The position numbers were made by a program, and so were the translations under genes. The notes below the pieces were generated by a model. It searched no databases, was not told where the DNA came from, and saw only the letters and a program-made list of their open reading frames with translations. From Larkinella sp. C7 (GTDB lineage: Bacteria > Bacteroidota > Bacteroidia > Cytophagales > Spirosomataceae), in the NCBI RefSeq assembly GCF_006149005.1, contig NZ_VBSL01000025.1, forward strand, positions 1 to 46,434: a stretch of 46,434 nucleotides of DNA. The letters are read 5' to 3'. Shown in pieces: positions 1-8,709 of this stretch. The number at the start of each line of letters is the position of its first letter. Within the stretch, counting starts at the first letter, position 1.

Positions 1-1830
1 GGCGCGGGCCAGGGCTTTTTCAATTTCGGGATTCTGGGTGTTGAGCGTAAACCAGTCGACTTCGACCAGATCCTGATCGACAGGTTCGACGCCGTAGAAC
101 CAGCCTTTCCAGAACCAGTCCAGATCGACGCCGGAAGCATCTTCCATGGTGCGGAAGAAATCGGCCGGGGTGGGGTTTTTGAAGGCCCAGCGATTGGCAT
201 ATTCCTTGAAAGCGTAGTCGAACAGTTCGCGGCCCATGACGGTTTCGCGCAGAATGTTCAGGGCCGTGGCCGGTTTGGCGTAGGCGTTGGGTCCCAGACT
301 GATCACGTTTTCCGATGAGGTCATGATGGGCGACAGCACCGATTTGTCGGATTTCATGTAATCGACAATCTGCTGGGGTTCTCCGCGCCGGGTCGGGAAT
401 TTGTAGTCCCATTCTTTTTCGGCCAAGTACTGACAAAAGGTGTTTAACCCTTCGTCCATCCACGCCCACTGCCGCTCGTCGGAGTTGACGATCATCGGGA
501 AAAAGTTGTGACCCACTTCGTGAATAATCACCCCAATCATCCCGGCTTTCACCGCTTCGGAATACGTTCCGTCGGGTTCAGGCCGACCGCCGTTGAAGCT
601 GATCATCGGGTATTCCATGCCACCTCCGGCAGTTCCGTGGCACGAAATGGCGACCGGATACGGGTATTTGAAGGTGCGATTGCCGTAGGATTTCAGGGTA
701 TGTTCCACCGTTCGGGTCGAATACTGGCCCCAGAGTGGATTGCCTTCCTTGGGGTAAAACGACATGCTCCAGATCTTTTTCCCATCACCGTAGACGTCGG
801 TTTGCATGGCGTCCCAGATGAATTTGCGCGACGAGGCAAAGGCAAAATCCCGGACGTTGTCGGCTTTGTAAATCCAGGTTTTCTTGCCGGTCGGTTTCGC
901 CTTTTCAGCGGCTACGGCTTCGTCCTGCGTCACGATCACAACGGGCGTTTTGGAGTTAGCGGCTTTCTGCAGCCGCTGGCTTTGCGTAGGCGTCAACACC
1001 TGTTTGTAGTTCTGGCACTCGCCCGAAGCCGCCACAACGTGGTCGTTGGGAACCGTGATGGCCACCTTATAATTGCCAAAAATCAGCGTAAACTCACCCT
1101 GCCCCAGAAACTGCTTGTGCTGCCAGCCATTCACGTCGTCGTAAGCCGCCAGCCGCGGAAACCAGTGGGCGATGAAGTAATTATAATTGCCGTCTTTCGG
1201 AAAATATTCGTACCCGCTTCGTCCGTAGTATTCGGTGATGAGGTAATTCCAGTCGACGGCGAACACGAAATTCTGACCTGGTTTCAGCGGGGCTGGCAGG
1301 TCGATCCGCATCATTGTCTGGTTGATGGTGTATTTCAGAGGCTTACCGGTTTTGTCTTTCACAGCGGTGATCTTGTAGCCAAAATCCCGGTTGGCGGTTG
1401 GCCCGCGTCCCCGGCCCGCCGTTGCAGTCAGCGCACCCAGTGAAGCCGCCGACATGCCCGTTTCATTCACACTACCCGTTCGGGAAATGCCGCCAATTGA
1501 GCCTTTTTCGAAGAGATTCTGCTCCAGTTGCAGCCAGATGTATTTCAGTTCATCGGGCGAATGGTTGAAATACGTCACCACTTCCGATCCGATGATCTTC
1601 TGATTGGCATCATCGAGTTCAACTTTAATATCGTAGTCGGCCCGGTTCTGGAAGAAATCACGGCCCGGTGAGCCTGAAGCCGTGCGGAAGGTATTGGGCG
1701 TGGGTAACATCGAGCCCATTTGTTCAAAACGATCGTTGGCCTTGTAGGTTGGCGAAGGTGGTGCCTGGGCCCCCGCACCAAATACTATTGCAGTCAATCC
1801 TGCAACCAACAGGGAGAATCTCAACTTCAT
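1..1830 (-). CDS. M1 family zinc aminopeptidase, C-terminus cut by window edge
   Basis: The frame stays open for 610 codons from ATG at 1830 and runs off the left edge, so the C-terminus is missing. A signal peptide (MKLRFSLLVAGLTAIVFGAGAQA) points to export to the periplasm or surface. The M1 zinc signature is complete: H437-E-V-G-H441, then 18 residues, then E460 in WMDEGLN, giving the two His and one Glu zinc ligands plus catalytic E438. The exopeptidase GAMEN-type motif appears as GGMEY about 30 residues upstream. Residues 60-180 match the N-terminal beta-sandwich of M1 enzymes. Expected role: removal of N-terminal residues from peptides. It lies 197 bp downstream of the hupE-like gene on the same strand, with its own leader. 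Family assignment is sure; substrate is unknown. Confidence 0.93.
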   Translation of the reverse strand, partial: MKLRFSLLVAGLTAIVFGAGAQAPPSPTYKANDRFEQMGSMLPTPNTFRTASGSPGRDFFQNRADYDIKVELDDANQKIIGSEVVTYFNHSPDELKYIWLQLEQNLFEKGSIGGISRTGSVNETGMSAASLGALTATAGRGRGPTANRDFGYKITAVKDKTGKPLKYTINQTMMRIDLPAPLKPGQNFVFAVDWNYLITEYYGRSGYEYFPKDGNYNYFIAHWFPRLAAYDDVNGWQHKQFLGQGEFTLIFGNYKVAITVPNDHVVAASGECQNYKQVLTPTQSQRLQKAANSKTPVVIVTQDEAVAAEKAKPTGKKTWIYKADNVRDFAFASSRKFIWDAMQTDVYGDGKKIWSMSFYPKEGNPLWGQYSTRTVEHTLKSYGNRTFKYPYPVAISCHGTAGGGMEYPMISFNGGRPEPDGTYSEAVKAGMIGVIIHEVGHNFFPMIVNSDERQWAWMDEGLNTFCQYLAEKEWDYKFPTRRGEPQQIVDYMKSDKSVLSPIMTSSENVISLGPNAYAKPATALNILRETVMGRELFDYAFKEYANRWAFKNPTPADFFRTMEDASGVDLDWFWKGWFYGVEPVDQDLVEVDWFTLNTQNPEIEKALARA

Positions 1831-2027
1831 AGTTAGGTATCAGAATATAATTTGTAGATGAATATGGCTATGAAGTTACTAAAAACCGCCAAACAATATC
1901 TATCGAACGGTTGCCGGAAACCGCAATGCTACTAAAGTTTCTATTTATCCCTGTTATTTTCCTAGTTCCTGTTCGTGTACAAAGGCCTGGCAACCAGCAC
2001 CTGGCTGCGTTGACGGTCGCAATGCCG

Positions 2028-2627
2028 TCAGGCGAAATAGGGGTTGGTGATGATCAGGGAGAGTGCCATCCCGGCGACGGTACCGGAGATAATCAGATTC
2101 CAGTCGTGTCGGCGGACTTTGAGGATTTCGATCAGGATAAAGGCCATGGTCAACACGCCAAATACAATAAAAATCTGGCCAAATTCCAGCCCGATATTAA
2201 ACGCAAACAACGGTTTTATGATGCTGGATTGCTGCCCCAGCAAACTCCTGAGGTAATTGGAAAAACCCATGCCGTGAATCAATCCAAACAGGAGCGCCAG
2301 CACATACCGCCCCCGGGGTTGTTTGGGCTGTTCGTTAAACCGGCTTTTGGGGACTTTGAAGAAAAAATTACTGATGGCCGTAATCAGGATCGTCACCGGG
2401 ATCAGCAGTTCGATCAACTCCGTGCTGTAGTTGATGAGTTGCAAGGTAGCCAGCGCCAGCGTAAGGGAATGGCCAATGGTAAAAGCCGTCACGAGAATCA
2501 GGGTTTGTTTCCACTGGTTCAGGCTGTAAATAGCACACAAAGCCACGACAAACAAAATGTGGTCGTAACCACCCGGATCGGTAATGTGCGCAAAGCCCAA
2601 TTGGAGATAAGCCCAGAATTCACTCAT
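2028..2627 (-). CDS. HupE/UreJ family membrane protein
   Basis: This 199-aa protein is almost entirely hydrophobic, with about six membrane segments. It carries the HupE/UreJ_2 hallmarks: GGYDHILFV near residue 20, TAFTIGHSLTLA near 50, HGMGFSNY near 115 and FNIGLEFGQ near 143, with conserved His, Asp and Glu in the membrane. HupE/UreJ proteins are linked to nickel or cobalt handling for hydrogenase and urease, but no hydrogenase or urease gene is present here, so this is an orphan copy. Bacteroidota often carry such stand-alone members and their substrate is not settled. It is divergent from the MDR oxidoreductase at 2793; the shared 165-bp gap holds a -7-like element for each direction. The start is the first ATG of the frame and fits the family N-terminus. 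Confidence 0.85.
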   Translation of the reverse strand: MSEFWAYLQLGFAHITDPGGYDHILFVVALCAIYSLNQWKQTLILVTAFTIGHSLTLALATLQLINYSTELIELLIPVTILITAISNFFFKVPKSRFNEQPKQPRGRYVLALLFGLIHGMGFSNYLRSLLGQQSSIIKPLFAFNIGLEFGQIFIVFGVLTMAFILIEILKVRRHDWNLIISGTVAGMALSLIITNPYFA

Positions 2628-2680
2628 AAGATCGGTTTCTGTTGGTTAGTTGCCGGTGGGGACCGGGTGGTATTGTGCCG

Positions 2681-2688
2681 CAAAAATA
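2681..2688 (-). promoter_or_regulatory. candidate -7 element for the hupE-like gene
   Basis: CAAAAATA on the plus strand reads TATTTTTG on the minus strand, an exact match to the Bacteroidota -7 consensus TAnnTTTG. It would give a leader of about 45 nt. No clear -33 TTG partner is visible at the normal spacing. Confidence 0.35.
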
Positions 2689-2741
2689 GAAAGTTTGTTC
2701 ATTCTGACCTATTATCCAGTCAGTAACTACCGAATGCATTG

Positions 2742-2749
2742 TACTTTTG
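2742..2749 (+). promoter_or_regulatory. candidate -7 element for the MDR oxidoreductase
   Basis: TACTTTTG matches the Bacteroidota -7 consensus TAnnTTTG, 44 bp before the chosen ATG at 2793. It lies inside the upstream extension of the frame, which supports the downstream start. No -33 TTG is seen at the usual spacing. Confidence 0.35.
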
Positions 2750-2792
2750 TCGAATAAGTGATATTTCGCACGCCATTGCTTTTGTCGTATCC

Positions 2793-3764
2793 ATGCAGAC
2801 GGTCAACTTCGCAACCATCGGAAAACCTGCCGACACGCTTCAGGTCATCGATACCTTCCTGCCCGAACCCGGCCCCGGTGAAGTCCGGATCAAGGTCATC
2901 GCCAGCCCGATCAATCCCTCGGATCTGATGTTCGTGCAGAATCTGTACGGTATTCAGCCCGAATTGCCCTCAGGCGCGGGTTTCGAAGGCGTTGGCATTG
3001 TCGATGCGCTGGGGGAAGGCGTTACGATGCGCACCGGGATTCGGGTGAGTTTCACGGCCATCGGAGCCTGGTCGGCGTATGTGCTGGCCAATCAGCGCAG
3101 TTTGATTCCGGTGCCGGACGCTCTCTCGGATGAGGTGGCCGCCCAGTTGTTCGTCAATCCGTTTTCGGCCTACGCCATGCTCGAAGAATCGGGTCTACAG
3201 CCGGGACAGTGGGTGTTGCTGACAGCCGCCGGTTCGTCGTTTAGCAAGCTCGTGATTCAGTTGTGTAAACTCAAAGGCATTCAAACCATCGGTACGGTTC
3301 GGCACAATGAACTTGACGACGAGCTGAAAGCCCTGGGCATCACGGCCATCGTCAATACGGAAAAAGAGAAACTGACCAGCCGGGTGAAAGCCCTCACGGA
3401 AGGCAAGGGCGTGACCTGCGTGCTGGAAGCCGTGGGCGGCAACACGGCCTCCGACGCGCTGAAATGCCTGGCGAAAGGCGGCACGATGATCCTCTACGGG
3501 GTGTTGAGCATGCAAAATCCGTCTTTCAATGTGGGCTTGATGATTTTCCGGGAACTGACCATCAAAGGCTTCTGGCTCACCGACTGGATGCGCCGGGTCG
3601 ATAGCCAGACCCGGCAGACCGTGGCCCGCAACGTGATTACGCTGCTCGTTGGTGGCCAGATTCAGGTGCCGGTTGAAGCGACGTATCCGCTTTCGGAAAT
3701 TAAAAAAGCCGTTGAACACAGCGAACAGGCTGGCCGACACGGCAAGATTTTGATTAAGGTCTAG
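2793..3764 (+). CDS. zinc-free MDR-type NADPH oxidoreductase (quinone/enoyl reductase-like)
   Basis: This 323-aa medium-chain dehydrogenase/reductase has an N-terminal GroES-like domain (PINPSDLMF near residue 40, GAGFEGVGIV near 65) and a C-terminal Rossmann domain (LTAAGSSFSKLVIQLCKL near 145, then an acidic/charged NADP-binding turn, and EAVGGNTA near 205). The Cys and His ligands of zinc alcohol dehydrogenases are absent, so it belongs with quinone or mitochondrial trans-2-enoyl-CoA reductase-like members. The natural substrate cannot be read from sequence. The frame could start 18 codons earlier at a TTG (2739), but ATG 2793 begins exactly where the family begins and the upstream part overlaps a -7 promoter element. 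It is a single-gene unit; a weak hairpin (3763-3782) follows. Confidence 0.85.
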   Translation: MQTVNFATIGKPADTLQVIDTFLPEPGPGEVRIKVIASPINPSDLMFVQNLYGIQPELPSGAGFEGVGIVDALGEGVTMRTGIRVSFTAIGAWSAYVLANQRSLIPVPDALSDEVAAQLFVNPFSAYAMLEESGLQPGQWVLLTAAGSSFSKLVIQLCKLKGIQTIGTVRHNELDDELKALGITAIVNTEKEKLTSRVKALTEGKGVTCVLEAVGGNTASDALKCLAKGGTMILYGVLSMQNPSFNVGLMIFRELTIKGFWLTDWMRRVDSQTRQTVARNVITLLVGGQIQVPVEATYPLSEIKKAVEHSEQAGRHGKILIKV

Positions 3765-3801
3765 TCAGTAACTTTTCTGACTATTCTGCTTATTGTTTCG
3801 T

Positions 3802-3809
3802 TATATTTG
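3802..3809 (+). promoter_or_regulatory. candidate -7 element for exbB-exbD
   Basis: TATATTTG is an exact TAnnTTTG match, giving a leader of about 105 nt before exbB. No convincing -33 TTG was found. Confidence 0.35.
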
Positions 3810-3920
3810 AACAACCGTCGTTAACAATAAATCCGGCGGGGAGGACGTTGAGAACGAAGACGTTTGCCCGGCTCCGGTTCCATTGCAACCAGTAAAACCG
3901 ATTTATCTGATTCATAGCAC

Positions 3921-4622
3921 ATGATTCTATTACAAGTTCCAACGGCTGGTGCTCCGGCCGTCGATTCCACGGCAGTAGCCCCGGCCCAAAGCATGCAGTT
4001 GTTCGATCTGGTCGCCAAAGGTGGTTGGGTCATGATTCCGATCTCTCTCCTGTTTTTTTTCGCCCTGTACATGATTATCGAACGCTGGCTGTTCATTCGG
4101 AACAATACGAAGGTCGACGATAATTTTATCGACAACGTGAAAGACATGGTTTTGCAGGGCAACATCAAATCGGCCGAATCATTCTGCAAAAACCAGCGGA
4201 ATTCCATCGGGCGGATTTTTGAAAAAGCCGTTGGCCGCATCGGTTCGCCGATTCGGGAAATTGAAGGAACACTGGAAACCGTCGGGCAAATCGAGTTGTC
4301 GCGGCTGGAAAAGAATCTGGGCTACCTGGGAATTATTGCCGGTATTGCGCCAATGCTGGGTTTCATCGGGACCATTTCGGGGATCATCCGGATTTTCTAC
4401 GATATTTCGCTGTCTGACAACATCAGTGTCGGCATCATTGCCGGTGGTCTGTACGAAAAAATGATCACCTCCGGTGCCGGTCTGATCGTGGGGGTCATTG
4501 CCTACACGGGCTATCACCTGCTGAACATGTTCATTGAAAAATTCACGCTGAAGCTGGAAATCAACTCGTTCGAATTCATGGAGGTGTTGCAAAAACCGAC
4601 TGAAGCGGCCCGCGTACGATAA
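3921..4622 (+). CDS. exbB: MotA/TolQ/ExbB proton channel protein
   Basis: The 233-aa inner-membrane protein has the ExbB/TolQ layout: a first membrane helix (about 34-52, GGWVMIPISLLFFFALYMII), a long cytoplasmic loop with EIEGTLETVGQIELSRLEK (about 113-131), then two helices (about 134-158 and 170-200). LGFIGTISGIIRIF and the GLYEKMITSGAGLIVG stretch are the conserved pore-lining parts. With ExbD it forms the proton-driven motor that energises TonB or Tol systems. The Ala/Pro/Thr-rich N-terminal 25 residues are typical of Bacteroidota members, so the first ATG is kept. exbD follows after 100 bp that hold an inverted repeat, an unusually long and structured gap for this pair. A TonB-dependent receptor lies at 26.9-29.9 kb; no tonB gene is in the window. 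Confidence 0.93.
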   Translation: MILLQVPTAGAPAVDSTAVAPAQSMQLFDLVAKGGWVMIPISLLFFFALYMIIERWLFIRNNTKVDDNFIDNVKDMVLQGNIKSAESFCKNQRNSIGRIFEKAVGRIGSPIREIEGTLETVGQIELSRLEKNLGYLGIIAGIAPMLGFIGTISGIIRIFYDISLSDNISVGIIAGGLYEKMITSGAGLIVGVIAYTGYHLLNMFIEKFTLKLEINSFEFMEVLQKPTEAARVR

Positions 4623-4632
4623 ATTTTATTTA

Positions 4633-4712
4633 GACCAGAGACGATAGACAAGAGCGTAAAGACTGCGCATACCGCTATTTATTTGTCTTTCTTCTCTTGT
4701 CTTTTCTCTAGA
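4633..4712. repeat. imperfect intergenic inverted repeat (AGACAAGAG type) between exbB and exbD
   Basis: The core arm AGACAAGAG (4646-4654) has its exact complement CTCTTGTCT at 4694-4702. Pairing extends inward (4655-4663 with 4685-4693, 7 of 9) and, imperfectly, outward. It starts about 10 bp after the exbB stop codon and ends about 10 bp before the exbD start. The 12-bp word GATAGACAAGAG (4643-4654) recurs at 7199-7210 in a second palindrome. It lacks the GC-rich stem of a standard terminator and sits inside an operon. Confidence 0.7.
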
Positions 4713-4722
4713 ATCTTCTTCC

Positions 4723-5115
4723 ATGAAATTCCGAAGAAAACATAAGTTTGCCGCCGAGGTGGCCACCTCATCCCTGAACGACATCATGTTTTTCCTGCTG
4801 TTGTTCTTTTTAATCATCTCGACGGTAGCGAATCCCAACGTCATCAAGCTATTGCTTCCCAAAGCGGCCTCTTCGCAGCAATTGAGCAAGAAACAGGTGA
4901 CATTGTCGGTCGATGGTCAGAAGCAGTATTTCATCGATAAAACGCCCATTGCTCCCGAAAACCTGGAAATGGAACTGAAATCGGTGTTGAAGGATGTTGC
5001 TGAACCAACGATTGTGGTACGGGTCGATAAAACCCTGGCCGTTCAGGATCTGGTCGATGTGCTGCAAACCGGGGCCAAACTGAACATCAAAATGGTGATG
5101 GCGACGTCGAAGTAA
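4723..5115 (+). CDS. exbD: ExbD/TolR family biopolymer transport protein
   Basis: This 130-aa protein has a short basic cytoplasmic start (MKFRRKHKFAAEV), one membrane helix (about 19-36) and a periplasmic domain. D20 in SSLNDIMFFLLLFF is the conserved membrane aspartate of ExbD/TolR that carries protons through the motor. Length and layout are normal. It works with ExbB just upstream. The last 29 bp overlap, tail to tail, with the end of apbE on the opposite strand, so neither gene has a terminator of its own there. Confidence 0.93.
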   Translation: MKFRRKHKFAAEVATSSLNDIMFFLLLFFLIISTVANPNVIKLLLPKAASSQQLSKKQVTLSVDGQKQYFIDKTPIAPENLEMELKSVLKDVAEPTIVVRVDKTLAVQDLVDVLQTGAKLNIKMVMATSK

Positions 5116-6094
5116 CCGAACGCCATTTCTTCCATTTCCCATTTCGTTCTTCCGTAATCCAGACACTTACGCCCGGGAACCGCTTTATCAGCCGCTTGCT
5201 TTTCTGAATTCCCGCGACACTGAAAACTTTGGTGAGCGCATCGGCCTGCGTGCCGTCGGGGGCCAAAACCGTCGTTTGGGCGTGGTGCAGCAATCCCAGA
5301 CCCGTCCGCGGATTCATCAGGTGTGAATACCGTTTGCCGTTGTGTTCGAGATACCGGTGCGTGGCACCTGAAGTAGTAATTGCCACATTTTGCAGGAGCA
5401 AGGTCGTCGTATCGGCATCAGAGCCAATCAGAATCCGCCAGCCCCGTTCACCCGGTGGTGGGTCACTCACCAGAATGTCGCCCCCGATATCCAGCAAAGC
5501 AGATTTGATGCCCAACCGATGAAGAACCTTCAGTCCTTCGTCATTGGCGTAGCCTTGTCCAATACCACCCACATCCAGCCGCACACCCGGTTTTTTCAAC
5601 CGTACCAAACCCGGTTTTTTCAATTCGATCAACTGGTAATCGACCCGTTGGTGGGCCTTTCGGAGTTCGGGTTTTGTGGGAAAGATTTTGCGCCGAACGG
5701 CCCGGCGCCAGAGTTGCGACAGTGGGCCGATGGTGGGGTCGAACAAACCGTCGGAAGCTTTGGCAATGGCAACCGCCCGGCTGAGGATGTCGAACAAATC
5801 CGGGGAAACCGCCACCCATTGACCCGAACCCGCCGTGGCCGACAACCGGTTGATTTCGCTGCCGTCCAGGTAATCACTCATGACGACATTGAGCGAATCC
5901 ATCCGGGCATCGACCGCCCGGCGAACGTATTGCGCAACGCTGTCGTTGGGCGCGTAAAAAATCTGCCGGAATTCGGTACCAAACAGTCCCCGGTCGAACG
6001 TGTACCGCTGGAGCGGCTGGGCGATGATTGCCCAACTTGCCAGTGAAAAAAGGACAAAAAGTACCGTTCGGCGACTCCAATCAGAAAAAATCAC
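5087..6094 (-). CDS. apbE: FAD:protein FMN transferase (ApbE), exported
   Basis: The protein attaches FMN covalently to Thr residues of periplasmic flavoproteins (RnfG/NqrC-like). Conserved ApbE stretches are present in order: [23 protein letters not shown] (usually GGIAKGYA), [16 protein letters not shown] then [12 protein letters not shown], and the C-terminal [16 protein letters not shown] metal/FAD-binding region. The frame is open 30 codons further upstream, but GTG at 6094 is chosen because it overlaps the aroC stop as GTGA and immediately precedes a signal peptide ([17 protein letters not shown]); the upstream extension is Arg-rich sequence inside aroC. That gives 335 aa, the usual length. 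The 3' end overlaps exbD on the other strand by 29 bp. Translational coupling to aroC is likely. Confidence 0.9.
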   Translation of the reverse strand: MIFSDWSRRTVLFVLFSLASWAIIAQPLQRYTFDRGLFGTEFRQIFYAPNDSVAQYVRRAVDARMDSLNVVMSDYLDGSEINRLSATAGSGQWVAVSPDLFDILSRAVAIAKASDGLFDPTIGPLSQLWRRAVRRKIFPTKPELRKAHQRVDYQLIELKKPGLVRLKKPGVRLDVGGIGQGYANDEGLKVLHRLGIKSALLDIGGDILVSDPPPGERGWRILIGSDADTTTLLLQNVAITTSGATHRYLEHNGKRYSHLMNPRTGLGLLHHAQTTVLAPDGTQADALTKVFSVAGIQKSKRLIKRFPGVSVWITEERNGKWKKWRSVTSTSPSPF

Positions 6095-7179
6095 ACTTTC
6101 GCGCCTTTGTTCCGCAAATAAAAATCGGCCAGCACCAGCGCGGCCATGGCTTCTACAATTGGAACGGCGCGCGGAACCACACACGGGTCGTGCCGTCCTT
6201 TGCCCGAAACCACCACCGGATCGCCGTTGACATCCACGCTGTCCTGGTCCTGCATGATGGTAGCTACGGGTTTGAATGCGACCCGAAAATAAATATCCTC
6301 GCCGTTGGAAATTCCACCCTGAATCCCGCCGGAATGGTTCGTTTTTGTCCGAACGCGCCCGGTTTCGTCGCCGGGTTCGATGTAAAATTCATCGTTGTGT
6401 TCCGAGCCATGCAATTCGACGCCGGCAAAACCGCTGCCGTATTCGAAGCCTTTTACGGCATTGATGCTCAACATCGCTTTGCCCAGTTCGGCGTGTAGTT
6501 TATCGAAAACCGGCTCTCCCCAACCCACCGGAGCGCCGGTGATGACGCACGACACGATGCCCCCAATGGAATCGCCCTGCTTGCGGGTTTCGTCGATGTA
6601 ATCGAACATTTGCTGCGCCAGTTCCGGGTCCGGACACCGAACGGCGTTCTCCTCGGCCTTTGCCAGTTCGAGTTGCTGATATGGTGTCTCGAGCTTCAGT
6701 TTCCCAACCTGTGACACATACGCCTGAATGCTGACGCCCTGCTGTTTCAACAACAATTTGGCCAGGGCTCCGGCAGCCACGCGCGCGGCTGTTTCGCGGG
6801 CGGAACTACGGCCACCACCCCGGTAGTCGCGCACACCGTACTTTTCCTGGTAGGTATAATCGGCGTGCGAAGGACGGAACTGCTGGGAGATGTGCGAATA
6901 ATCCTTGCTACGCTGGTCTTCGTTCCAGATCACCAGGCTGATGGGTGTGCCTTCGGTTTTGCCTTCAAAGATGCCGGAAAGCACCTGAAATTCGTCTTTT
7001 TCGCGCCGTTGCGTCGTGATGCGCGACTGGCCCGGTTTCCGGCGATCCAGTTCCGACTGGATGAAAGCCGTGTCTACGTCCAACCCGGCCGGGCAACCGT
7101 CGATGATGACCCCGATCGCTGCGCCGTGCGATTCACCAAATGTGGCTATTTTAAAAAGCGTTCCGTATGTACTGCTCAT
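6091..7179 (-). CDS. aroC: chorismate synthase
   Basis: This 362-aa protein is full length for chorismate synthase, which converts 5-enolpyruvylshikimate-3-phosphate to chorismate with reduced FMN, the last shared step of aromatic amino-acid synthesis. Signatures include GESHGAAIG near residue 15, [18 protein letters not shown] near 46-63, [14 protein letters not shown] then [19 protein letters not shown] (about 102-138), and [12 protein letters not shown] near 285 for FMN and substrate binding. The only other genes on this run are batD upstream, separated by a palindrome, and apbE, which overlaps it by 4 bp. A flavin transferase coupled to a flavin-using enzyme may be coincidence. Confidence 0.97.
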   Translation of the reverse strand: MSSTYGTLFKIATFGESHGAAIGVIIDGCPAGLDVDTAFIQSELDRRKPGQSRITTQRREKDEFQVLSGIFEGKTEGTPISLVIWNEDQRSKDYSHISQQFRPSHADYTYQEKYGVRDYRGGGRSSARETAARVAAGALAKLLLKQQGVSIQAYVSQVGKLKLETPYQQLELAKAEENAVRCPDPELAQQMFDYIDETRKQGDSIGGIVSCVITGAPVGWGEPVFDKLHAELGKAMLSINAVKGFEYGSGFAGVELHGSEHNDEFYIEPGDETGRVRTKTNHSGGIQGGISNGEDIYFRVAFKPVATIMQDQDSVDVNGDPVVVSGKGRHDPCVVPRAVPIVEAMAALVLADFYLRNKGAKV

Positions 7180-7200
7180 TTCTTTCTAGATGTGAGAGGA

Positions 7201-7272
7201 TAGACAAGAGACGTGAGATTAAAAAACCGTTGCTGACCTTTCTTTATTCTCTTGTCTCACTTCTCTTGTCTA
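7201..7272. repeat. intergenic inverted repeat (AGACAAGAG type) between batD and aroC
   Basis: Arms 7201-7218 and 7255-7272 match at 17 of 18 positions. The right side also contains an 11-bp direct repeat (TTCTCTTGTCT, 14-bp period). The right arm ends 3 bp before the batD stop codon and the left arm begins about 20 bp before the aroC start. The word GATAGACAAGAG is shared with the exbB-exbD palindrome. Confidence 0.75.
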
Positions 7273-7275
7273 CGC

Positions 7276-8685
7276 CTATTTTCTCCAAAATAAATACATC
7301 ATTCCCACAATCATGCCGACCAGCAGGATATTTACCAGCAATCGAAGCATTTCCTGGAGATTAACCGGCTGCTGCGAACTATCCGTCTGCTCAATTCCGG
7401 TATAAATCGAACCCGGTAAACTCACCCGGACGGTATCGCCTTCGGGCAAAGCCGTTCCGCCAACCCGTAACGTAATAGCCGATTGCAGGGTGTCATACCG
7501 CTGCTGTTTCAGGTCAAAGTAAATCCACTGAAAAAACGACGCCAGTGGAAAATTGCCGTTCTGGCGGGGAATGAGGGCGTAGGAAAAGGTTTTGTAGCCC
7601 GAAACGATACCGTTATTTCGGTTGATGATGGTTTTTTCGCCGGGCGGAAAAATATCGAACGCCGTAGAGTCAGGCACCACCGGGGCGGGCAACGATGCAA
7701 TGTTTCCTTCGCCTGTAATCCGAAAATTATACTGCACACTTTGCCCAACGGCGGGGTTCTTCCGCAGGCTCGTTTCAATCAGCCGGTATTGTCCGACAGC
7801 CACCTGATCGCGGAGCGGGTGGGGCGGCAGGGGCGTAACGCTCACCGACAAAGGGCGAGTCGTGTAGGCGACAACCTCTTTCCTGCGCTCCCCCCCTGGT
7901 TTAGTCGCCGGGCGGTATTGCAATAAATTCAACCGAACCGACGGAATCTGGATGGATTGCTTATTGAGCGGAAAAAAGGTAGCCTGATAGATGCGGTATT
8001 CGGCATAACGTTTACCGTTGAAGAAAACCGTGTGCCGCGACAGGTCGGTAATTCCTTCATTTTCTTCCCAGCAATTGGCCGGGCGCACTATTTTCAGAAG
8101 TTGTTGTAACTGCTGATCAAGTTCATAAAACGTTAATTCGAATGGGTAGGATTCGGCCACAAAAAAAGACAATTTTAGCGAAAATCCCTCGCCGGTGTAA
8201 ACCGAGCTTTTTGAGGTACTTAATGACAGAAAAACGTCATTTTTGGCGATGGTCTCCGGAGGTGCAGCCACCGCCCTGACGCTATCGCCGGGAGTGGGTT
8301 GCGGTTTAACGGTAATAATGACCTCTTCGGATTGGATCGTTGTTTCGCCCACGATCAGTTCAAACGGAGGCAAGCGGAACTGGCCGGGACGTATAGCGGC
8401 ATATGATTGGGTAATCACTTGTGAAACAACGGTTTTCCCATTCATTTCGGCGGGCGAAACACTGGTAACCGTTCCTTTTTTAATGAAGCCTTTGATGGAG
8501 GGAAAGTTAACGACAGGCCGGGAATCGCTGTTTTTGATGACAACGGAGATGGTAAAGGGCCGTTCGATCGAAATGTCTGTTTCACCCAAATCAATGGAAA
8601 TCGACGGCTCCTGGGCTAACGCTTTCATGCTCAGTAGGCCGTAAAAAAATAATGCAACTAAAAATTGGAATTTTAAAAATTTCAT
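7276..8685 (-). CDS. BatD family protein
   Basis: This 469-aa protein has an N-terminal signal peptide (residues 1-24), a long periplasmic beta-rich region and one C-terminal membrane helix (about 447-465, LLVNILLVGMIVGMMYLFW). The pattern, with FTISVVIKNSDSRPVVNFPSI near residue 43 and GQSVQYNFRITGEGNIASLPAP near 305, fits the BatD (oxygen tolerance/aerotolerance) family. In Bacteroidota BatD usually sits in a MoxR-BatA-B-C-D-E cluster; here none of the partners is adjacent, so it is an orphan copy. Its molecular role is not established. A -7 element at 8702-8709 gives a very short leader. Confidence 0.82.
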   Translation of the reverse strand: MKFLKFQFLVALFFYGLLSMKALAQEPSISIDLGETDISIERPFTISVVIKNSDSRPVVNFPSIKGFIKKGTVTSVSPAEMNGKTVVSQVITQSYAAIRPGQFRLPPFELIVGETTIQSEEVIITVKPQPTPGDSVRAVAAPPETIAKNDVFLSLSTSKSSVYTGEGFSLKLSFFVAESYPFELTFYELDQQLQQLLKIVRPANCWEENEGITDLSRHTVFFNGKRYAEYRIYQATFFPLNKQSIQIPSVRLNLLQYRPATKPGGERRKEVVAYTTRPLSVSVTPLPPHPLRDQVAVGQYRLIETSLRKNPAVGQSVQYNFRITGEGNIASLPAPVVPDSTAFDIFPPGEKTIINRNNGIVSGYKTFSYALIPRQNGNFPLASFFQWIYFDLKQQRYDTLQSAITLRVGGTALPEGDTVRVSLPGSIYTGIEQTDSSQQPVNLQEMLRLLVNILLVGMIVGMMYLFWRK

Positions 8686-8701
8686 CTCTAAATTTGAGCA
8701 A

Positions 8702-8709
8702 CAAAAATA
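8702..8709 (-). promoter_or_regulatory. candidate -7 element for batD
   Basis: CAAAAATA reads TATTTTTG on the minus strand, an exact TAnnTTTG match 16 bp upstream of the batD ATG. The nearest TTG upstream is only 14 bp away, short for a -33 element. Confidence 0.35.

Noticed and set aside
508-1443. Long plus-strand open frame (311 codons)
   Set aside because: It lies antisense to the M1 aminopeptidase, whose zinc motif and signal peptide are clear, and has no family pattern.
1911-2726. Plus-strand open frame of 271 codons
   Set aside because: Antisense shadow of the HupE/UreJ-like gene; composition is rich in Gln, Arg and His without domains.
3921-5115. exbB-exbD as a flagellar-type MotAB or gliding motor pair
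   Set aside because: ExbD has one helix and a short periplasmic part with no peptidoglycan-binding domain; gliding proteins GldL/GldM look different.
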